The notes beneath the pieces were generated by a model. That model searched no databases. It saw nothing but the letters and a program-made list of their open reading frames with translations, and was not told the DNA's origin. This document shows positions 1 through 12,284 of a DNA stretch of 64,000 nucleotides, piece by piece (positions within the stretch are counted from its first letter, which is position 1; the number at the start of each line of letters is the position of its first letter). Location of the stretch: contig CM066291.1 in assembly GCA_033816765.1 (NCBI GenBank), positions 2,852,001-2,916,000 on the forward strand, in the 5' to 3' direction. The translations under genes were made by a program, and so were the position numbers. Source of the DNA: Nothopassalora personata (lineage: Eukaryota > Ascomycota > Dothideomycetes > Mycosphaerellales > Mycosphaerellaceae).

Positions 1-465
1 TCCTTCGGTTAGTGTGCCGTTCTGTCGTTGGCGCGCGTCGCGGAGGAACTTCTTCGTGAGTAGGTTAAGGTTCAGGTTGGGAATGAATTAGGATTCGTCT
101 GCTCCGAGTGTCGTCTGGTTTGCGGCCATTCGGACTCGGTGTCGCACGCGCGTTTCTGTGCACACGTGGTCGGGGTGATCGCTTGCGGCGATCGAGCGCG
201 GTAGAACTTAATGACACGGACAAGACAGCAACAGGGCGCAAACGTGTATTAGCCTTAGTATCGAGTAAGTTCTACGAAGAAGAGAAGTAAGAAGTCGCGA
301 GAAGCGCGTGATAAGATCGGGCCCGAGGTCACGTGACACCGAAGTGCGTCTGTGCAAAGGTAAACCGTGACAGAAGTTAATATATAAGCCGAGGCACGCG
401 GGTCGGCCCGGGCCCGATCACGTGACTTGCTACGTTTACTCGCTATGCGGCTATAGGCCGTTACA
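1..465. mobile_element. unmutated end of an unidentified element (possible LTR)
   Basis: This block has normal CA/TG content, unlike the RIP-degraded Copia sequence that begins abruptly at about 466. It contains two CACGTG sites, a TATATAAG-like motif near 382, and ends in CGTTACA, which resembles an LTR terminus. It appears to be the right end of a younger element that interrupts or truncates the Copia remnant. The left end lies outside the window, and no coding domain is visible. Confidence 0.35.
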
Positions 466-3400
466 ATGTTCTACTTATACCTAAGCTAGGGGTGAACCTA
501 GTTTCTTAGAACTAGTTTAGTAAGCAGTTTAGTGTCTAACCTCCTTCATTTTCTCTTGTATCCCCCTCTAACTAAACTATTGTCTAGATAAGGCTCCTTA
601 GGGTGGTTCTATTTATTAATAAGATTTCTCCTCTACTATAAGAAAGGGCACATCACTTATTATATACACCACTAATAGAGAATGCCTTTGTAACTGCTAA
701 ATTAGAGACTAACCTAAAACAGTAGGAGCTTTAGTATAGAAGATTTATACACTTTAGGAAGAACTTACTCTAGAATCTTTATAAGGTAACAGACTTGAAA
801 GAACCTATTCCTATTCCTAGGGATAGCTTCTACTAGTGTAGAGTGTGTTTAATAGTAAAGATAAAGAAGTACAAAGGCAAAGTTACTAAGAGAAGACCTA
901 AAAGACTTGCCCTTATATCTATTAATATATATAGTCTACTACTAACATTAAGGCTAGGGTTCAAATACTAGCTTAAGATTGTTAATAACTTCTCTAGAAA
1001 AAAGTAGACCTGTCCTCTTAAGAAAAGAGAAGATGCTCTAGTTGCTCTCTAGAACTAGAAGATTAAGGCAGAGAGGAAATTATTAGTATAGTTAAAAGCA
1101 GTTAGGCTTAATAATGCAAGGGAACTTATTGTATTAGTTAAGCAGTAGGAGAAGGATTTAGGAATTGGGCTAGAGTATACTAAGGCATATAACTCGCTCT
1201 AAAATAGACTAGTTAAAAGGTCAATATAAACCTTAGAAGACTCTATAAGGGCAATGCTTAAAGAGGCTAAGATGCTAATTAAATTCTAGCCTAAAGCACT
1301 AGAAGCCTAAACCTACATAAGGAACAAACTACTAAATAGTCTAGACTATAATAGGTTCAAGGTTTCACTAGATAAAGCCTTTAATAGTATTAAGCTAACT
1401 ATTAACCATTTAAAGGTTTAGGGATGTAAAGCTATTATCTACATAGACATAAGATCCTAGCCTTAATAGGCAAGAAGTAATAAACTAATAAATAGAGGCA
1501 AAGAAGCAGTGTTTGTTAGATACGTTAAAAACATAGCTAAGGCCTAGCTCTTTTAGGAACTAGACATAAAAGCTATTAAATAACACACACGTGCAGACTT
1601 CTTTAAGGACTAACCTAGAGGTAATATAGATCTCAATGTTATAAAATTGAATCTATTAAGCAATGCACTAGCTAGGAGACCCTTAGGGAGGCTAAGGAAG
1701 GACATATCCTTAGAGTAACCTGTTCACTATTTAATTATTCAGTAGAGTAGCCTAGTAATAGCCTAGCTAAGAAAGCTATTTATGCAACTTCCCTAGCCTC
1801 TAAAGAATGTAGGGGAATTTTAGAAAATCGATAAGCTAATTAAGATAAGCTTACTAGATCTCTAGGAAAAGAATGTTACTAGGACACAAGTAACTACTCT
1901 TAGATCATTCCTTAGTAAGAGGAGGGCTACCTATAATGTTAAGGGCTATAAATAGAAATAGAAAGCCCTAAGATCTATAGTCCCTATACCTAAACTAGCT
2001 ACTAAAGTAGGAGAAGCAATAGACCTCTTAGAGAACCTTGCTACTTACTACTAAGCTTTCTTTATAGCTATGCAATTAGTGGATAATTTAGTACTATAGG
2101 ATAGTGAATTCCTAGAAGAAGTTAAGGAGATAGCCTTTATAGCAACTGTAGAAGTCATTACATACAAGTAAGAGATCCCAATTCCAAAGTCCTATAAGAA
2201 TGCTATAAATAATAAGAAATAGGGACACCTTTAGAAGGAAGCAATCTAGAAGGAGCTAGATGCTCTATAGAGTAATAACACCTAGGAGAATGCTATTCTA
2301 CTAAAAGGAGCAAACTTAGTTACGTTAAGATAGGTCTTTAATGTTAAAAGAAGCATTAGTAGAGCCATTAAAAAGTTTAAGGCTAGGCTAGTTGTAAGGG
2401 GCTTTTTATAGAAGTTTAGTATTAACTTTATAGAGACATTTGCGCCTATAGTTAGATAGGACACCCTTAGGGTGTTTATAGCTATTATGTGTAAGAAGGA
2501 TCTCTATCTTTACTAAGTGGATATAAATAATGCGTTTATAGAAAGCACCCTCTATAAAGACATCTTTATATTACTACTACTAGGAGTTGAGCTTCCACTA
2601 AACATAGTGTTTAAGATCCTTAAAAGCTTATATAGACTTAAGCAAGCAGCTAGAGATTAGAATCAACTCTATATGTTAAAGCTTAGAGAGATTAGATTCA
2701 CATAGTTAGAGGTAGATCTATACCTACTTATTTATAAGGAAAAAGAGATTATAATTCTTACATATATAGATAACATTCTAATTGCTGCACTAAAGTTAAT
2801 AGATATTCTCTAGTTTAAAAGAGAACTTAGCAAAGTCTTTAAGATTAAAGATCTTAGTAAACCTAAAAAGATCCTTAGTATAAGAGTTACAAGGGATAGG
2901 AGGAGAGGAATCCTAAAACTTAACTAGGGACACTTTATTAGGGACAACCTTGCTAAGATAGGGATAAACTATAAGAAGGCAGCACCTATACACTTACCTA
3001 TAGACAGCTATAAGGCTCTTAAACCTTTACGCTACATAGATAAGAGGTATAACAAGGTAGAGTACTAGAGTATTAATAGTATATAGATATAGCTAGCAAT
3101 AATTACAAGGCTAGACATTGCTTTTGCCCTAGGAAGGATAAGCTTATTTATAAGTGACCTATCCACCTACTACATAAAGGCTTTAAAGAAGATTACAAGA
3201 TATCTAAGGTTATATCCTAATCTTAGCCTTGTCTTCTCTAGGCATAGAGAAGGATGCCTAGTTAGATACTGTAACTCTAATTATGCAATAGATAAAGTAG
3301 ACAGAGTCTCTATCCTTAGGTATGTCTTCTTCCTCTATAGGGTACTAGTCTCCTAGATAAGTAAGAAGTAAAAGTCTATAGCAACATCTATAATAGAAGC

Positions 3401-4089
3401 TAAATACATAGCTATAAATGCATATATAAAGCAATCCCAATTCCTAGCTTCACTACTAAGGGAGATAGACTGTCCGGAGTTAGTAGGAGACTGTTCCTAT
3501 TAACTAAGGATCACTAGAAACTAGGAGACTATATTAAGCTTAAGACTAGTCTAATTAAGAGGTAACAACTAAGCTACCCTTACCCTAGTAAGGGATGCAT
3601 ATGTTTATAATAAGTTAAAGCACATTAACATTACCTACAATGCTATTAGGAAACTTTAGTAGAGAAGGCTTATTACTATTAAGTACACCCTAATATCTAA
3701 GATAGTTATAGATAGGTTCATAAAGCTAAAGACTAGTCTACACTTCTAGAGGTTTGTAAGCTAGCTTAACCTATTATAGAGGTCTAAATACTACTAATAG
3801 GAGAAGAGTAGACTATAACCTCCTATATAAGATAAGTAGGAGTGTTAAGATGTAGCATCTTAAGGGGAGCTAACAGTTAGGTTATGATCTAATAGCCTAA
3901 GGCATCTACAATAACTTAGCTTATCGGAAGACACCTTCTCTCCCCTTTAGCTTAGATAGACATCTAACACAATTAACGCATTAGTTCCTAATATATTGCT
4001 ATATGCCCTATAGCTATTAGCTAGTTAAAGATTAATCTCTTACTCTACTCCGCTACTAACTACGTATCCTATAAGGTCTTAACTTTATA
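466..4089 (+). mobile_element. RIP-degraded Ty1/Copia remnant, 5' truncated
   Basis: In the plus frames, reading through many TAG/TAA codons, a Copia reverse transcriptase is recognisable at about 2.3-2.9 kb (FKARLVVRGF, ETFAPIVR, VDINNAF, LYRLKQAARD, and YIDN in place of the YVDD box). An RNase H follows at about 3.1-3.5 kb (KSIATSIIEAKYIA). The element ends in a 247-bp LTR. CA and TG are nearly absent, the RIP signature. It matches, in inverted orientation, the Copia element at 56.4-62.3 kb. It is inserted in the reverse transcriptase of the Ty3 remnant that resumes at 4090. It is not functional. Confidence 0.85.
3843..4089 (+). repeat. 3' LTR of the Copia remnant
   Basis: It starts TGTTAAGATG and ends close to GTCTTAACTT. 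It matches the LTR pair at 56361-56607 and 62074-62320 in reverse complement, with C-to-T and G-to-A differences expected from RIP. The last few bases have drifted, so the right boundary is good to a few bases. Confidence 0.8.
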
Positions 4090-7000
4090 AGTATGCCCGT
4101 TTAGTTTATCCGGGGCCCCGTAATATTCTAGCGGTACATTAACAGTTTATTACGGGACTACCTAGACGACTTTGCCTCGGCCTACGCTAACGACGTCGTT
4201 ATTTACTCCGACGGAACAAAAGAGGACTATTTCTAGAAGGTTCGTATCGTGCTCTAGAAGCTTTAGGACGGAGGCCTTTTCCTAGATCTAGGGAAGTATA
4301 AGTTCGTATAGAAGAAGGTTAAGTACCTTAGGTTCATTATATATGCCAACGGGATAGGAGTAGAACCCGACCCCGAAAAGGTAGTAGTAGTAAAGGACTA
4401 GAAGGTACTAGTTACCTAGAAGGAAGTGCGGCGGTTCTTAGGCTTCGCGAACTACTACCGAATGTTTATTCTAAACTATTTAAAGCTCGCCGAGCCCTTA
4501 ACGTCGCTAACCGGCAAGAATAAGGTGTTTTCCTAGGGAGATCGTTAGGCTAATGCGTTTAAGACCCTAAATTGATTGATTATTCCATTAACGTGCTATT
4601 TGAGTCAAAGACTATGCAACACGGGTCTCGAGAACGAGACCAAAATTTGAGAGAAGGAGAAAAGCCCCGTCGTACCCCGGACGTAAAAACTCCTTAAAAG
4701 ATGCGAGCAACGCTCGCTATTCGAACCGTAAATCGAATATATTGCGGCGTAGTACGCGCGTACCCGGTAGTCGTGTCTTGTCGAGAATTGCGGTTTGTCG
4801 CCTTGCCCCGGGCGAGACAAGTTTTGCGCCCGTGTCTCGTTCTTGTTTTAAAAAGCCAAGCCGGCCGTACCCGTACGCACCGAGCAAAATCCCAAGAAAC
4901 ACCCGTTGCCTCTGTTTCAATCCAGTCGCGTTCTCCGGTCTCGAGTGTAGCTCCTCGGTCGCAGTGGCCTCGCTGTCGTCCCCCCCTCGGCCTCTCTTGG
5001 TTCCAGCCGTGCAGTATACGTGGTTTGCGCCCCTAAACGCCTCTCTTGGTTCCAGCCGGCAGTTTACGTGGTTTGCCGGGACGACAGGTAGACAGCGCCT
5101 TCGTTGTTCGAGCGACGTGTACGCTATGTACGTCGCTTTCCCTTCTCGCAGTTCCGGAGTTCTTGTTTGTAGATTTTGAGCGTATCTCGTTCGTTCGGTT
5201 CGTCCGACCTGTCTTTTCTTGTTTCGAGTCGAGTAGGCTTGTATTTTTCGAGAGAGAGAGTCTTAGTTTCTCTTCGTCGTAACGAAGATACTTACGTCGT
5301 CCGCCGCGTGAAGGCGCTCTCTATAGGACGACTTTAAGACCCTAAAGGACAAGTACTATAAAGCACTAGTTTTAGCCTACTAGAACCCGGAGCTCCCTAC
5401 GTTTTTAGAGACGGACTATAGCGGCTTTACGCTTAGAGGCGCCCTCCTATAAGAAAAGGACGGAGTCGTAAGACTAGTAGGATTCTACTCGAAGAAACTT
5501 AATAAGGCTAAGATTAACTACGACATTTACGATAAGGAGATGCTTGCGGTAGTGTCCTATCTTAAGGAATAGGCTCCCGAGTTAAAAACATATAGGCTCT
5601 TTATAATCTAGACGGACTATAAGAACCTAGAATACTTTATAACGAAGAGACAGCTCTCTAAACGGTAGATCCGGTAGGTTAAGGAAGTTGTAAAGTTCTA
5701 GTTTTTACTAGTGTATAGGCCGGGCACCGAGGCGGTTATACCGGATGCCCTTTCTCGAAGGGAGTAGGATACGCTTAGGTAGGACGATAAGTTATTACGG
5801 TATCGTAGATTTCTTAAACCGGACATCGTAAAGAATTAGCCGAGCTCGAAGGTAGTAGACGCTAGCTCTACTATAAAGGTTTCGTTAGTACAAATCTTAG
5901 CTACGCAGTTCGAAGGACTATCTGCTATAGAAGAGGCGGATTCACCGGGCGCACTATAGGGACCCTTCTAAGACTAAGAGCTAAACGACCTCTAGGAAAG
6001 AACTATCGAGAAGGACAGTACGTTCTAAGCGGTACACCGCGCGATTAAGGTAGGAGCGCGTTCGCTCCCTAGCGAGGTGAAACTTAAGGTACAAGTAGGT
6101 AACTATAGCATCGACCGTAACGGGTATCTTTGCTACCGCGGTAGGATTTAGGTGCCTAGAGCTCCTAGTTCTACGGAGTCCGACTATAAGGAGGCGGACA
6201 TAGCGATTCTATAGAACGACACCCTTCGAACTAAGCTAATCTAATCCGTGCACGATTTACCGGTATACGGCTACCCTAGCCGGGACTCTATAGTATCGAT
6301 ACTAAGTTGTAACTTCTACTAGCCCCTATAGTCTAAGTACGTAAGGTAGTTTTTAAGGAACTATAACTACTACGGTAGGAATAAGGTATAGAGAGAATAA
6401 AAACACGGCCTCCTATAACCCTTACCGGTCCCCGACCGATTCTTCTAGGAGATCTCGATAGATTTTATAACGGACATGCCCGAGTCGTAAGGGAACACTT
6501 ACCTCTAGGTAATTAAGGATCGACTAAGTAAGACCGTCGTTTTAGAAGCGATGCCTACTATAAAAGCCGAGGACTACGCTAAAAGGTTCTTAGACTACTA
6601 GGTGAGATACTATAGCCTCCCTTAAGCTATTACGAGTAACCGGGGTACTAACTAGACGAGTACCTTCTAGAGGACCTTCTATCGTTTAACCGGTGTAAAA
6701 TAGAGGCTTAGCTCCGCCTACTACCTATGAACCGACGGAGGCCCGGAACGATTAAACTAGGAAGTCTAGGCTTACCTTCGTAACTAAATTAACTATAAGT
6801 AGTCCGACTAGAAACGCTAGCTCCCTACGGCGTAACTTACTCTAAACGCGCGGTATTACGCTAGGCTAGAAATAAGCCCCTTCTTCGCGGTACACGGATA
6901 CGAGGTACTATTACCCGTTTAGTTATAACCGGATCTAGAGACATCTTAGTTAGACGCCGCGTAACGGGCAACGCTATTCGTAGAAAGGATGTAAAAGATC

Positions 7001-7560
7001 ACGGACCTATATTAGGCGAGCATAGCGGAAGCCGCCTAAAAACAGGAGGACTATGCTAACCGGGGTAGGAAGCCCGTACTAATCTATCGTGTAGGCGATA
7101 AAGTTTAGCTAGATCTACGCAACTATGTTACTATACGACTAAAGAAGAGCCTCGACTATAGACACGCAAAGTATACGGTAGTAGAAGTGATCTTACCGTT
7201 ATCTATACGCTTATCTAGGATCCCCGACGGGATCTACCCGGTCTTCTATCCTAACTTACTACAACCTATAAGCTAAGACCCCTTACCTAGACAAGAGATC
7301 GATAATAAATAGCTAGACCCTATTATAATTAAGTCTTACGAAGAGTAGTAGGTGGAAGAGATCCTTTACGCTAGAACTACGGTTAGAGGTAGAGGCCGAG
7401 TACGCGAAGTCCTAGTAAAATAGACCGGATACTACAACCCTACATAGGAACTATTAGGGTACCTCGCGGACACAGTAGCCGCGGATAACTTCGAGAGGAA
7501 ATATAGTAACCTAATAACGTATAACGGACCGAAGGAGGCATAGGATACGAAAAGAAGGGG
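4090..7560 (+). mobile_element. RIP-degraded Ty3 pol remnant with chromodomain
   Basis: Reading through stops, the order is reverse transcriptase palm (RYINSLL; NDVVIYSDG where LDDILIYSDG is expected), the RT connection (FLGFANYYR), RNase H (LPTFLETDYSGF), an integrase core near 6.4-6.8 kb (ISIDFITDMPES, then a degraded STAFHPQTDG-like motif) and a chromodomain-like tail near 7.35-7.5 kb. The 5' part of pol lies to the left of the Copia insertion and is missing from the window. A 761-bp retroposon interrupts RNase H at 4572-5332. This Ty3 family differs from the intact one at 28-35 kb. Confidence 0.8.
4572..5332 (-). mobile_element. 762-bp non-autonomous retroposon, copy 1
   Basis: This GC-normal, unmutated insert sits inside a heavily RIP-mutated Ty3 RNase H. 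A perfect 14-bp target duplication, TTTAAGACCCTAAA, flanks it at 4558-4571 and 5333-5346. There are no terminal inverted repeats. On the minus strand it begins GTCGTCCTATAGAG and ends with a short ATCAATCAA tail, as in target-primed retroposons. It differs from copy 2 (24801-25562) by essentially one base (a missing A near 4920). Internally it has a partial tandem duplication built on CTGGAACCAAGAGAGGC. The open frames inside it differ between the copies because of the 1-bp indel, so coding potential is doubtful. Confidence 0.85.
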
Positions 7561-9200
7561 GAAAAGGCGAAAAGGTAAGGATTACTAGGGATTTAGCGTA
7601 GACATAGGCGTTTAGGAAAAGGTAGGCGTTCTTTTAGGTTAGGGAGTCTTTTTAGGAGATAGAGAAAAGTAAGAAGGCATAGGTAAGTTTAAGAGCGTTT
7701 TATTTTAGCGGCGTCCGCCGTAAAAGTAGCGGAGCCCGATCCCTTTCGAGATAGCTACATACTATAATAGCCCGGTCGCGGCCCGCGCGAAAGACGAGGG
7801 TGCCCGAAGGCTAGTTAGAGGAGGCCGAGGCCTAACGCACGCGGCGCTAGCCTAGCTAGAGGTCGCGTAGGGCGCCCCCGGGACTAAAGAGTCAGTTAGC
7901 GATAGTTTTATAACGGGGCCCGTAGTATATACGTCTACCTAAAGGTAAGCTAAGCATTAGCTATAGTACCTATAACCTTAGCGGCGACCGTACTAAAAGG
8001 ATTAGTAAGCGCGTATAAAGAGGCAGGGGCCGGGGAAACTTACCGGGAGAGCACGCTAGTATAGGCTTTAAAGCCTTCTAGGCTTTAAGGACGGCGTGGA
8101 GCTTAGTACGGGCGTCGTCGCTAGAAGACCGTAAGCCGGTAGAAAAGTCGCGAAGGACGCTAAGGAGGATACTTACGCGCGGTTCTAGTTAGTAGCGCGG
8201 GTCCACTTAGTATAGGCGGCGTAGGCGAGCTCCGGCCTAAAACGCGCGGTTAGCGATAATTTTCCTTCGGGGTCCGTGTAGTACATATATGTCCTCGTAA
8301 TGCTTACGATTAGTATTGTAGGCCTAGTAGGCGCGCGCGGTTGCGCCCTAACGAAAATTAGCGGACCCCGATAGGAATAGGACGGGGACCGGTACTTATA
8401 TGCTAGGAGACGTAGTCTACGCTAGTAGAGGCGTAGGAGACGTAGTAAATGCGGCGTTAGGCCATTTTATGCTAGGTTCTAGTTAGAATGTATCGGTCCC
8501 CGTAGCAATTTATTTAGACTTACTTAGTAGTATTAATAGGAGATATAGTAGTAGTAGTTTCTATTTACGGTATACCGTTAGTATCTATCGGAACCCGTAG
8601 GGAAAATTTCGTCTCCCTAAGCGATAGGCATAAGATGCGTAAACGTATACCCCTAAGGCTAGAGACGCTTAGCTAGGGGGAGGGGGAGGGGCGACTTACG
8701 CGTACGGTAGGTAATAAGAAGAAGAAAGAAAGAAAAAGAGAACGAGAACCTAAAGATATGTTCTAGGCTCCTATTGTTTACATGTAATAATAGCTATTGT
8801 CACTTAGTAGACAATAGTAAACCTTACACTTATCTAGGTAATAATACTTTGTCTCGGCGTCGGCGGGGCTAGACAATAAGGAAGAGCAGCTCGGACACTT
8901 CCTATTACGAGCCTAATAAAAACAGCTAGGACAATAGGCTCTAGGGCGGAGCTAGGACTAGGGGCGGAGGAGGAGGAAGGGGGGGGGTAGTATAAGGGGC
9001 GGGCCCCTATTCCTTAGTATAGGCTACGTCTATGCGTTCGGATTGCTTTCCGACACCTTTTCTTTAGATAGCGTATAACTTCCCCTTTCTTCTATATCGA
9101 ACTTATTACAAACCTTATAGAACTTTAGTGTATACGTTATTTACCTATAATATAAGGTCTCGAGCCTAGAGTTAACGCGTACGTATAGTAAGTATGTCCT
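7561..9200. other. RIP-degraded non-coding block between two Ty3 remnants
   Basis: No domain is recognisable. Two imperfect repeats about 350 bp apart share the TTAGCGATA...GGGGYCCGTR motif (near 7.9 and 8.26 kb), which suggests degraded LTR or untranslated sequence. Purine-rich runs occur at about 8720-8750 and 8960-8990. The 3' LTRs of the flanking elements probably lie here, but I could not match them to a partner. Confidence 0.4.
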
Positions 9201-12200
9201 TAGTCGTTCTTACCGATTCCCATTAATAATTCGCCTACGTCGGGTACTTAACCTTAATTAGTAGAATCGTGCGATAGCTATATAGAACCTAAGCTAGCGT
9301 TATTCTAGTAGTACGATAGGTCGTGGTCCTATTAGCCTATAACATAGCGGGTACCTATTATTCCTATCCGCGGTATGTGTTCCTTATAAGCTTTACTAAC
9401 GCTATAAGAATCGGACGGTATCTAACCTCGACCGGAGTATTAGATTATAGATAGTACGGTAATATTCGGATCCTTCGAACACTAAGTCCTACGAGTAACC
9501 GCTTAACCTTAGCCGTATAAACCGTAGCGTTATTAAGCACAATTTTAGCGTAGTAGCCGTGCCTATAGAAGACATCTTCGTATAGAAACTTAGTAACCGT
9601 CTTAGAGCTAGGAGGTGCCCTCGTTACTCTAGCCTTAATCTAGTTACTAAGTGCTTCGCGCGTAACTAGGAGGTATCTATTTTTATGCACCTAGACAGGG
9701 TCCGAGTACTACTTCTTACTAATAACCCAAGGGGACGATAAGTAAAGCTTACTAGCGCGCTAGTTGCCTTCGCGAAACCTATAAGGAGCATAACTTTAAA
9801 CCTACGTAGAGACATCGGCGAAGTACCCGTCCTAGTAATACCGATCGGAAATAAGGTTGTACACGACCTTAGCGCTACGGTAACCGTGTCTCTTATAGCA
9901 CTCTATAACGATCTCCTTCTAAGCCTTATTATCGTTAATTACAAGTTGTAACGGCGCTCCTTAGCGCTTCTAGAAGAATAGTAACTAATCCCGGATAAAG
10001 AAGTTAACGCTCTTCTTTACTAGCCGCCGGTACTTAGTACGGGTAATACTATCGGGCCGGGTCCTAGTTTCTATAACCTAAGTAAGCTACTAAGAGCTTT
10101 TAGAGTATTAGTCCCCGAGATGTCGTGTTTTCTAAATTTTAACTAGATAGGTGTCGACCGGCTCCGGGTACCCGAATAGCTTATTATTAATTATCCGGTC
10201 GACTTCGTCTTCGTTAGCTTCCCTAGGTTCCTAAGGTGTAGAGGGCCTACGAGACAGGGCATCTAGGCTAGTGTGCCTAGTCCCCGTAACGTGCTTTACT
10301 TCGAACGTAAATAACCTAATCTATACGACCTACCGGGCCATTACCGAGTTCGGTAGGTCTAAAGCCGGCCGGTTAAGCTACTATATAAGTGTCTTAGTAT
10401 TAACCTTAAGGATAAAATTAACGCTAGTGATATATCTCTAGATCTTCTTAAGCCCCTTAAGGACCCTAAGGCATTCCCGCTTACTAGTATTATATCTAGA
10501 TTCTAACGCGTTCTAGATTCTACTCTTATACCGCACCGGGTAACGCCGTCGGGTGCTATCTATTAATTCTTAAGAAACGATACATCCCTATCTAGTGCCG
10601 CTAGCATTAACTGAGATAAAGATAGACCTAGTACTAGGTAAGTAGTAGAGGGTAACTAAGGCTAGAGCCTACATAAGATATCTAGTAACCTCTTCTTTCG
10701 AGAACTGCTTATTTTCTATCTAGGTGAACTCGGCGTCCTTCTTTAGTAGCTTATACATTAGTCGAGCGATAATAACGAACTAGGGGATCTATATCCGGAA
10801 GTACACACATAGCCCTATATAGGTACGGACCTCCTTAATATAGGTAGGCGTAGGCTAATCTAGGATCTTAGCTACAACCTTTAGGTTAGGATAGCGACCA
10901 TCCGGGCTAGTAATGTACCTAACAATCTTAAGCTTTTCGTATAACTATTAGGATTTACCTCTAGCAACTACCGCACTAGCTCTCTCTAGGTTAGTAAGAA
11001 CTAGATCTAGGGAAACGATATGCTTAACAACCTATCTCCTTAACCTAGGCTCTACTTTAGCATTCCTATAGTCCTTAGTTAGTCCCTTAATACTAATGTT
11101 GTCGAGAAACGGCTTCGTTCGATGCGAGATATAATTAAGTAGAATCTTTATTACCGTACGTACGAACTAAGTAACTGAATTAGTAGCTCCTTAAGGTAGA
11201 GTCGTGTTACGTACTAGGCTAAGAGGGGTTATAAAGGCTGTTAAGTCCCGGTAGGACTTATCTAAAGTAATCTAATTATAACCTAAAAACAGGTCTATAA
11301 GTAAAGCGACTCGGTACCCGGTAAAATCCTCTAAGAAGCTATCCGTGTCCGGTGGAATGTTAGCATCGCGCATAGTAACCTTATTTAGGAGCATAGCTAA
11401 GTTAATTAACCAATATAGCACATCGCTTCTAGAGGCATTAACCTTCTTTACGACTAGGAACTAGCTATTGGAATATGCCCCTTATAAGTATTCTAGGATG
11501 TTATTCTTAATCCGGGCTCTAATTATGCGCTTAATAATTGCCCTAAGACTTAGGTGCAACCGGATAGTACGTGCCTACTATAGCCTATAAGGGACCGTAT
11601 TAATCTTCTAAGGTAGTATAACGTCGTGCCTAATTTACCTTATGTAACTAAAATCCTAAGCGAGGACTGCCTCCCGGTTATAGAGTATCTTATCGAATAA
11701 GGCCCTTTCTATTAGCAATAGCTTAATACTAACCTTAATTAAGGTAAGTCGTTCTAGAGTAATCCGGCTACCTCGCTTAATACTTAAGAATTTCTTAGTT
11801 AAGTACTTCCTATTAAACGGACCTTATCCTTTAGGCATCTTAGACTCTAGGTATAGCGCCCTACGCTTCTATTCTATATCTCCCTTAACTCGTGATTCTA
11901 GGCGCTCGTGAACGCTCGCGTCTACTAGCTTCTTCTTATCCGCCTTACGCTTATATATCGTAAAGACCTACGGCATCCTAATGTTAGCTACATGTTAGCC
12001 TACTTATTACTTCCGTGCCTAAGCATTTAATGTAGATTGCCTTAGGATCTCGGAGGGCTAATCCCCTTAAACTAAATAAACGTTAGTAATAGAATCTCCC
12101 TTAAACGCGCCTATTCTAATCTCTATAACTCGTTCCTTTATTCTAGCACTCCTAAGCAATCCTAATAAGTGAGCTAAATAGTTACTTAGCGTTAGAGCCT

Positions 12201-12258
12201 TACCGGGTTCTTATAGATGCGTCGTGTCGTAGTCGTATCCGTTTTCCTCACTATAGCT

Positions 12259-12284
12259 ATTTACCGGTCCCGGGACCGGTAAAT
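12259..12284. repeat. 26-bp perfect palindrome
   Basis: The sequence is a perfect palindrome centred on GGTCCCGGGACC. It contains no CA or TG dinucleotide, so it could not be altered by RIP. Closely related palindromes occur in the LTRs at 15636-15651 and 55880-55894. Confidence 0.7.

Noticed and set aside
4605..5282. Open frames of 67-145 residues inside the retroposon copies
   Set aside because: They overlap on both strands, have no domains, and a 1-bp indel between two otherwise identical copies changes them.
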